From Rariloculus sp965263005 (GTDB lineage: Bacteria > Pseudomonadota > Gammaproteobacteria > Steroidobacterales > Rariloculaceae), in the NCBI RefSeq assembly GCF_965263005.1, contig NZ_OZ253579.1, forward strand, positions 2,914,001 to 2,978,000: a DNA stretch of 64,000 bases, written 5' to 3'. Positions 1 to 8,200 of this stretch are shown here, in pieces; the first letter of the stretch is position 1; every line of letters begins with the position of its first letter. Made by a program: the position numbers and the translations under genes. The notes under the pieces are model-generated. The model did no database searches. It had not been told where the DNA came from and worked only from the letters and a program-made list of their open reading frames with translations.

Positions 1-2
1 CG

Positions 3-746
3 GGTAGCCAGGGGGTGCGCACGATGCTCGTGCTCGACGGCTGCGTGCAGCCCTCCGCCACACCCGGCACGAACGAAGCGGCCGCGCGCGTCCTCGCCAA
101 ACTCGGCATCAGGCTCGAAAGCGTACCCCGCGCCGGCTGCTGCGGTGCACTCGCGTATCACCTCGGCGATCATCTGGCCGCGCTTCGTTACGCGCGGCGC
201 AACGTCGATGCTTGGTGGCCCGGCATCGAGGGCGGCGCCGAGGCCATCGCGATCACGGCGTCCGGCTGCGGACCGATGATCAAGGATTACGGCGATCTGC
301 TCGCTGGCGATCCCGCTTACGCGGCCAAAGCCGCAAAGGTCTCGGCACTCGGCAGGGACATCAGCGAGATCCTTCGCGACGAGGACCTGGCGCGGCTGCG
401 CCCCACTGCCTCGGGATCGAAGGTCGCATTTCATTGTCCGTGCACGCTGCAGCACGGCCAGAAGCTCGGCGGAGTCGTGGAGGACATCCTGACGGCTTGC
501 GGCTTCGAGCTCGCGGCGACGAAGGATCCGCACCTGTGCTGCGGGTCAGCGGGTACGTACTCGTTACTCGAACCTGAGATGAGCCGGAAACTGCTCGGTA
601 ACAAACTCGCGGCGTTGACGGCCGCCCGTCCCGATCTCATCGCAACGGCCAATGTCGGCTGCCAGCTTCACATCGAGAGTGCGGCTGATCTGCCCGTCAA
701 GCACTGGATCGAGCTCATCGACGAAGCGAACGGCAGCGAGACTTAG
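3..746 (+). CDS. glcF: Glycolate oxidase iron-sulfur subunit GlcF, C-terminal part (5' end outside window)
   Basis: This is the C-terminal part of the Fe-S subunit of glycolate dehydrogenase, which passes electrons from glycolate oxidation to the respiratory chain at the inner membrane face. The frame is open from the window edge, so the N-terminal ferredoxin-like half lies upstream. Two cysteine-rich (CCG) modules are visible, CCGALAYHLG near the start and HLCCGSAGTYS in the C-terminal third, each preceded by an isolated cysteine, as in the GlcF/heterodisulfide-reductase-D family. The gene ends cleanly with TAG. It is the only obviously chromosomal metabolic gene in the window and probably marks the left flank of the accessory region. 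Confidence 0.9.
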   Translation, partial: GSQGVRTMLVLDGCVQPSATPGTNEAAARVLAKLGIRLESVPRAGCCGALAYHLGDHLAALRYARRNVDAWWPGIEGGAEAIAITASGCGPMIKDYGDLLAGDPAYAAKAAKVSALGRDISEILRDEDLARLRPTASGSKVAFHCPCTLQHGQKLGGVVEDILTACGFELAATKDPHLCCGSAGTYSLLEPEMSRKLLGNKLAALTAARPDLIATANVGCQLHIESAADLPVKHWIELIDEANGSET

Positions 747-1000
747 CCTGCATATTGAACTACCCGGCGTCCTACAGTCGAAAGTGAACTGTAACTTGTT
801 GTTTATACATTATTTATCCGAATGTACTCAACTGATCGACTTACCGCGTCCTTTTCCCGAGTAAGCAATCCGAAAGCGGATTGAATACAACTCCAGCGTA
901 CTCACCCGCGGGATTATCCGGTCCGAGTAGGCGTTCGCTTCCCAAGGGATCGGTGCTCATCGTACCCCATTTTTTGTCATCCAGTGGGCAGTGGCCGATT

Positions 1001-1324
1001 CTACGAATCCGGTCCCACCGGAATCCATTGACTTGCACCCAAGGGATTGCGCGGCGCGTCCCGTTCGCCGCTCGCCCACCAAGGCGGTTTGCGGCGCTGC
1101 CATCGCACGGCCAACCGAAGTGCCCCGCCCTCGTCGGCCGTTGAGATTCGCCGTTGCGCCGCCACCCAGATATCAAGATCGGCCCCGAGGTAACGCACCC
1201 TGCAGCCGAATCGGTGAAACACCGGTCCCTTGCCCGTGATCCGGTAGCCCTCAAGCGTGCGCGGCGAAATCCCGAGCCAATCAGCCACATGGCGCGTGGA
1301 GTAAAACGTCATTGCGGATCCCAT
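1001..1324 (-). CDS. AlpA/excisionase-type helix-turn-helix protein
   Basis: A 107-residue DNA-binding protein. Residues 5-50 show the winged-HTH pattern of AlpA/MerR-type excisionase-like proteins (ADWLGISPRTLEGYR, then FGCRVRYLGADLDIWV). The start at 1324 is chosen because AGGAGA lies a few bases upstream; an internal ATG at 1312 is possible. It lies just downstream of the DUF2285 gene on the same strand, a pairing seen in proteobacterial integrative elements. The tail after residue 60 (rich in R, P, W) is not recognisable and may have been altered. A regulatory role in element maintenance or excision is inferred from the family. Confidence 0.75.
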   Translation of the reverse strand: MGSAMTFYSTRHVADWLGISPRTLEGYRITGKGPVFHRFGCRVRYLGADLDIWVAAQRRISTADEGGALRLAVRWQRRKPPWWASGERDAPRNPLGASQWIPVGPDS

Positions 1325-1376
1325 TTCATTCTCCTTCTCCGCACGCGCCCCGAACGATCCCGGGACACACGTACTG

Positions 1377-2081
1377 TTACCCACCTTCCATCAGGAAACG
1401 GGCCTTCTTGTCCCGCCGGCGCACGCGCGCGCGCATCCAGCTTTCCCTGTGCCACTCGGCCGCTACGCGCTGCGCGCCGTAGAGGTCCACCGCGGTCTCG
1501 CGCCAGGATTTGCCCGCCAGCCGCGCGTCAAGCACCGTCAGAAGTTCCCGATCCACCGGGTGCGGCGCATCGCGCCCCGACCCTCGCGCCAGGCTTGCCA
1601 GTGCTTGCAGCCGCTCGATCGCCTGCATCGGCCCGGACCAGAACGCAAGCCTCAGCACCAGCCCGGTCGCCACTCCGGATTCGAGTCCGGCATGCACAAG
1701 CCCCGACCGCAGGCGCACCTGCGCCGCCTGCGAACGGTTTTCGATCTTGAGAATGAGCCTCCCGTCGGCGAGCCTCAGCCCCGACAGGCGCGCGCCGGCG
1801 TTTTCAAGCAGCGGCGCGAGTGGCGGCGCTTCCGTCCCCAACTCGCCATCCAGCGTCGGCGCCCCGGCCCAGAACGGTGACGGATTGTCGCCGGTCCCAT
1901 CAGGGATCTCCCACGCCAGCAATCCCCACGCGAACGCCTTGCGGTCAGCTCGAGACTGGATCCGCAGCGGGAACGGCGCCACCTCGAGCGCCGGGTGCCC
2001 GAACGCCTCCCGGCATGCCGCCCCATAAACGGGGTTGCGCCGCAGAAACGCCCAAGCCCGCGGGCCGCCGTCGCTCGCCAT
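1377..2081 (-). CDS. DUF2285 / transcriptional-regulator-domain protein
   Basis: A protein of about 234 residues. The N-terminus has the pattern RAWAFLRRNPVYGAACREAF of the short regulator-like domain that precedes DUF2285. The C-terminus (LAGKSWRETAVDLYG, then WMRARVRRRDKKAR) matches DUF2285, which is related to RovC-type DNA-binding domains. A GTG 54 nt upstream (2135) is an alternative start; ATG at 2081 is preferred because the conserved region begins soon after it. The gene lies upstream of the AlpA-like gene with about 50 nt between, so the two may be cotranscribed. Such pairs usually accompany replication or conjugation genes, which are missing here, so this may be a stranded piece of an element. 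Confidence 0.75.
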   Translation of the reverse strand: MASDGGPRAWAFLRRNPVYGAACREAFGHPALEVAPFPLRIQSRADRKAFAWGLLAWEIPDGTGDNPSPFWAGAPTLDGELGTEAPPLAPLLENAGARLSGLRLADGRLILKIENRSQAAQVRLRSGLVHAGLESGVATGLVLRLAFWSGPMQAIERLQALASLARGSGRDAPHPVDRELLTVLDARLAGKSWRETAVDLYGAQRVAAEWHRESWMRARVRRRDKKARFLMEGG

Positions 2082-2248
2082 GCCCGCCGGGATTCCCTTC
2101 CCGGTACCGTCCGGGCAACCGCCGCATCCTCGCACCGCCGCAGGGCATCGCCGTTTGGCCGCCCGCCCGCGGTTCCGTCTACTCCCTCGTCACACGATTT
2201 CGCCCTGTCGCGACCTGCCGTCCCGGCGCTACCCCCGGCCCGCCGCGC

Positions 2249-5200
2249 CTACCAGCGCAGCGCGCCGCGAAGCTGTACGGCGTGTTCCGGATCCGCGCCC
2301 GGGCGCCCCTGGCGCTGGCCCAGCTCAAGCCCCGCGTCGAGGCGCCGGCCCGAGGTGAGCTTCACGCCCAGGCGAAGCGCCCGGCTCGCTCCCTCGCCCG
2401 ACTCCACACCCACGAACGGCTCCCACCGCGCACGGCCGGTCTTCCCGTCAAGCCCGTAACGCAGTTCGACCTGGTAGCGTTGCGCCGCCTCGAACGCGGC
2501 GTTCCTCACCAGCCCCGAGGCGTCCTGGCGGCTCCACAGCGACTGCACGCCGCTCTGTGTGGCCCCCCAGGCCGAACCGAGCCGCATCGACAGCCCGCGC
2601 CCGTCCTTGGACGGGGTGTAGGCGATCGAACCGCTGAACCCCCATTCCTCGTACTCGGTGTCCCGATGGGCCAGCAGCCCCCGGGCGTTGACTTCGACCG
2701 ACAGCCGCCCGGCCGCGTAGCCGAGCCCGCCGCCGACCTCAAGCCCCGCGCCGGTCTCCGCATCGCCGGTGTCGTAACGAAGCCCCGCTTCAAGCTTCGG
2801 CTTCAGCACCCCGCCGGTGGCAAGCCTCATCGAGCCGGAACCCTCGAGCATCAGCCGCACCCGGGCGGTCTGGCCCGCGGTCCCGACCAGGCCCTCGATG
2901 GATTCGGAGACGGTGTTCGTCAGCCGCGCATCGGAACGCAGCGCCAGCTCGAACCGCCCGGCCTCGCCGGTGCGCACCGACAGCGCCGTTCGCCCGCCGA
3001 ACGCCGCCATGGCGTTCGCAAGCTCCGTCCCGAGCGCCGTATCGGAACGCGCCGGCGTGAGCGACAGATCGCCCGCGCCGTAGCCGAGCACGCCCCAGAC
3101 GCTCGTGCGGTCGTTCAGTTCGAACCGCGCGTAGGGGTTAACGCCCGTCATGGTGCTTGCGACCGCGCCGCCGCTCGCCGTCGGGTGCGTGTAGGCGCCC
3201 CGGCCTTCGCTGAACGACACCACGACCCCGGCCAGCCACCGGTCCCAGCGGCTGTCGAATCCGAGCATCGCCGTGGCGACCTCGCCATCGAGCGCCAGGC
3301 TGCCGTCGGCGCCGCTGAAGCGGCTCGACGCGGTGCGGCCCCACGCCGACCACTCCCCAAGCCACTCCGGTGACCGGATTCGGCCCGCAGACCGGCTTTC
3401 GCCGTCTTCGTCGAGCGCCGCGGAGTAGAAGAACGAACTGCCCATCAGCAGCGTGCGAAGATCCGGCACCGCCCTCGGATCGGGCAGGCCCAGCGCGCGC
3501 AACAGCGCGCCTTGGGCGGCACGCCCGCTCAGCGTTTTTCCGGCTTCGCGCTCAACGCCGCCCGCTCCGCCCGGGGCCGTGTTCATGTCGCCCAGGGTCA
3601 TGCCGGGGACGGTTGCGCCGATGCCCGCACCGGCGCCGCCGGACGGGGCCAACCACCCCATCGAGGACGGATCGGTCCCGACCGGGTCATCCCGGTCAAC
3701 GGCCGTGTCCCGCCCGGACCGCCCGCCGAGCCCGCCGAGCCCGGCCCATCCGAACAGGTCCCCGGCCTGGCGCCCGCCAAGGGTCAGGTGCGGGGTCTGC
3801 GGCCCGCCTTGCCAGCGCTCCCCGACCGCCTCGACCACGTGATCGGTGGCCGCGCGCCCGAATCGCGTCAGCCACGCGCCCGGCATCTTGTCGGTGTTGC
3901 TGATGGATCCGGTTCCGGTTCCATCGTCGATCAGGTAGGCCCGCACGGGATTGGACAGCACCAGCGTCATCTCCTCGACGCCTTCGTCATGGGAATCGTC
4001 GATCACTTCCACGCACAGGCTCTTCGATGCGGTCCGGCGCCGACTCTCGCTCGGCCGGAACACCAGCGTGCCCGATATCGGTTTGAAGTCCTGCCCCGCG
4101 ACCGCCGTGCCGCTGCGCGTCGCATAGTCCACGCTCACCTCGTGATCGACGTCCATCCGGTCCATCGTCACCACGAATACCAGGCACACCTTCTTGTTCG
4201 GCCACTCCCGCGCGCTCGCATCCGACACCGACAGGCCCGGCGTGGCATCGTTGTCGATGACCGGGATGATTGTGGAGCGGCCGCTCCACGGGTTCACCGA
4301 CACGCCGGCGGGCAACGTCCCGAAGGACACCTTCAGGCTCTCCCCGGGATCCTCCTCGAAGTCGTCCACCGGGCGGATGGTCACGCCCGCCGACGTCACG
4401 TTTTTCGCGAAGGTCACGTTCGCCGGCAGGTTGCTGAAATCGGCCGCCGTCGCGCCGCCCAGATACGCATACGTCAACGGAATCGTCAGTTTCTGGTTCG
4501 GCTTCGTGGTCAGCCTGATGCCCAGCCTGTAGCTTCCGCCCTCTTCGACGCCATCGCGCACCGCCCCGGCGCGGGCGTCGAACCTCACCTGCAGGCTCGT
4601 GTGACCGTGGTCGTTGTCGGTCAGTTGCACCACCGCCTCGGACGGGCTGCCCGCCGATACCTTCGAGGGCAGCGAACCGAAGCCGATCGCCACGCTCTCC
4701 CGATCGTCGTCCAGCGAGTCGTCGGTCGCGGTGACCGTAAAACTCTTTTCCGTCTCCGACGCACCAAAGATCACGTTATCCGGCAGGCCGGAATAGTCCG
4801 CCGCCGTGGCCCCGCGGTGGGTCTTCGTCAGCTCGATCGTCACCGAGCGGCCCGGCGCCGCGTCAAGCCGCAGCCGCACCGTCGCCGTCGCGCCGCCTTC
4901 CGCCGCCGTGTAGTTCGCGGCCGCGAAGCTCACCGTCACCGCCTTCTCGCCGTCGTTGTCGGCGATACGCAGCGTCGTTTTGTGCGGCCCGTAGCGGCCC
5001 ACTTCCAGGTCGTCCGGAAACAGGCGGCGGAACCCGATCAGCACGCTCTCGCCGTCGTCGTCTTCGCTGTCCTCGGTTACCCGCACCGTGAACGACGCCC
5101 GGGTCTGCCCCGGCTGGAAGGTCACGCTCTCGGGCAAGCCGGAATAATCGTCTGCGCTCGCGCCGCCCTGGTGCTCCGGATCGAACAGCGGCACCGTCAG

Positions 5201-8200
5201 CGCCTCGTTCAGCTCGGGCTTCCAGGGAGAGTTCAGGTGCACGCCGATCGTCGCCGAGCCGCCCTCGGTGGCGGTGTAGGCGGATTCGCCGAACCACACA
5301 TACCAGGTCGACACGTCCGCGTCCTGCACCAGCGCCACCGTCGCCGTCGCCGGGCTACCGAGCTGTACGCCCGACGGCAGGCGGCCAAAGCCCAGTTGCA
5401 CGCTCTCGCCGTCGTCGGCCGCCGAATCGTCGGTGGCCCTGACCGTAAACGACTGCTCTGTCTCGCCGGCGGCAAAGGTCACGCTGCCCGGTACGCCAGA
5501 GTAGTCCGCGCTGCTCGCGCCGCCCTGCGGGGTCGCCGTCACCAGTATGGTGACCGCGCGCGCCGCCGCCGGGTTCAGTTCCACCGTCACCACCGCCCCG
5601 GCCACGCCCTCGATCGCCGTGTAGGACGATGCCCCGAAACGCACCGTCGGGTTGTTGTCCGCCGTGTCGTTGTCGGTGATCGTGCCGGTGAAGGTGATGA
5701 AGTCGGGTGTCGCGTCATCGTTTGAGTTTCTAATCCACTCTATGACAATCGTTTCGTCCGGTTCGTCCACGCCGTCGTCCACGAGGGTGATGTCGAAGGT
5801 TTGCGACAGATCGCCCGCCGGTACGGTGATCCTCGCTGTTCTTACTGGCCCCAGGAGGAAGTCGTCATAGTCCTCGCCCTCCGTCGCCGTGCCCGTCGCA
5901 ATGTCTTCATCATAAATCGTAAAGTAGGCTATCTCCGCGTCGCTCGGGTGGCTCAATCGAAGGGTCAGCGTCATCGTGCCCGCCCCTTCATCGACGGTGA
6001 CGTCCGCCATTGACGCCGTCGGCGCTGCCTCCCCGCTATCAATTCTGACCGCTGCTAATGGAGGATCCGGCAGCGTCGCGCCGGTGGGGTTGCTGAGATC
6101 CACGAAGAATGCTTCATTGTTCTCATAGACATCGTCGTCCGTGATCGGGACGGTGAAGGTTTTCGATGTCTGGCCGGCGGTAAATGTCAGCGTGCCCGAG
6201 GTCGCCGTATAGTCCTCACCTGCTTTCGCAAAGGAATCACGCGTCGCGTAGTCCACGGTCACCGTCCCGGTGCTGGCCGGGGTGAGTTCGACCGTGAGCG
6301 TCGCCGGTCCGGCGTCCTCGTCCACGGTGACCTCGTTCGAGACGAACGACAATGCCGGCAGCGGCTCCGCCGTGATCGTCCCGCTCGACGGGTAGGCGTT
6401 GCTGGTGCGCGCCTCGCCGGTGCCCCCGTCGTCGGTGAAACTCACGGTCACCTTGACCTTCTTGCCCACGTCTGCCGCCACCGGCGTGTAGGTCACGGCG
6501 CCGGCGCCGATGTCCGTCTCGTTCGACATGCCGTCGGCGTCCACCCGCAACCACTGGAAGGTGTAATCGCCCGGGAACGTGGCCGGCAGCCCGTCGGTGT
6601 CGGCGATGTTGCCGATTGTAGCCGTCAGCGTCTCGCCCACCTGCGCCGTGCCGGAAATCGCCGGCTTGCCCGTGGCGAGGTTGTTGCCGGTATCGTCGTC
6701 GTGCACGGACACCGCCACGCCGCCGATTGTGATGCCGTTGTAGTTGGCGTCGGTGCTCGCCGCGCTGTGGGTCAGCGAGACCGTTTCGTTCACCATGTCC
6801 ATATCGGTGCCGGCGGTCACCGTCACCGGCTGGACTGTTTCCCAGTTAATCGGCGTGAACGTCAGGGTAGTCGGCGTCGGGGTCACGTCCGTGCCCGAGT
6901 GCCCGGCGACCGTCACCACGACATCCGCCGTCGGCTGGCTGTTGAGGACCACCGAGTAGCTGTCACCGGTGGTGTCCTCCTCCGTCACCGTCAGCAACGT
7001 TTTCGACAGCGTGACGCCCGCCGTGTCGTTGTCGGTGATCGTGCCGGTGAAGGTGAACCTAGTGGGCGTCGCGTCGCTGGTTGTATATTTGGTCCAAACG
7101 ATGATGATCGTTTCGTCCGGTTCGTCCACGCTGTCGTCCACGAGGGTGATGTCGAAGGTTTGCGACAGATTGCCCGCCGGTACGGTGAAATCATTGCTTC
7201 CCCCCTGCAGGAAAGCGACATAGTCATCCGCCACCGTCGCCGTGCCGCTCACACCGGATGTCACCGCAGAATAGGAAATATCCATGTTGCTCAGGCGGTC
7301 GAGTGCCAGGGTCAGCGTCAGCGTGCCGGCGCCCTCGCCCACGGTGACGTTGGCGATCGAGGCCGTCGGCATCGCGTCGTCGTTGGTAATGTTGACAAAT
7401 GCCCACGGGGATGTCGGCAGCGTCGCGCCCGAGGCGTTGCTCAGTGTGACCCGGAAGCGCTGCGAAGGATCGTAATCCGTGTCGTTCAGGATCGGGACCG
7501 TAATCGTCTTTGATGTCTCGCTCGCGGCGAAGGTCAGCGTGCCCGAGGTCGTTGTATAGTCCACGCCAGCCTGCGCGGTTTGGTCGCTCGTCGCGTAGTC
7601 CACGGTCACCGTCCCGGTGCTCGCCGGGTCGAGTTCCACCGTGAGCGTCGCCGTTCCGGCGGTTTCGCTCACCGTGATGTTGCTGCCCGCGAACGATAAT
7701 TCCGGCAGCGGCTCCGCCGAGATCGTCCCGCTCGACGGGTAGGCGTTGCTGGTGCGCGCCTCGCCGGTGCCCCCGTCGTCGGTGAAACTCACGGTCACCT
7801 TGACCTTCTTGCCCACGTCTGCCGCCACCGGCGTGTAGGTGATTGCCGTCGCACCCGTAATCGTCGAATCCGTGCCGCCGTCCCGCCGCAGCCACTGGAA
7901 GGTGTAATCGCCCGGGAAGGTGGTCGGCAGCCCGTCGGTGTCGGCGATGTTGCCGATTGCGGCCGTCAGCGTCTCGCCCACCGCCGCCGTGCCCGAAATC
8001 GTAGGCTCGCCCGTCGCGGCAAAGTTCGCGAGCGTGACGCTCACCGTGACTTCCTGGCCGTCGATCCAGGCCATGCCGGCAGGAACCGGCCATTCGTAAA
8101 CTTTCGTCGCGAAGTCCTCGGCGGCCGCGTTCGTAGTGAAATCCTGTCCGCCCAGGGTGAACACCGAGCCGCGCGGCAGGAACCCGTTGGTAAAGAAATC

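Noticed and set aside
867..882. AATCCG-AAAG-CGGATT hairpin upstream of the AlpA-like gene stop
   Set aside because: Short stem with no T-tract; not strong enough to call a terminator.
1820..5725. Two long plus-strand open frames of 517 and 737 codons (1820-3373 and 3512-5725)
   Set aside because: They lie opposite the autotransporter, are Arg/Pro/Gly/His-rich, and show no domains; they are antisense frames of a GC-rich gene.
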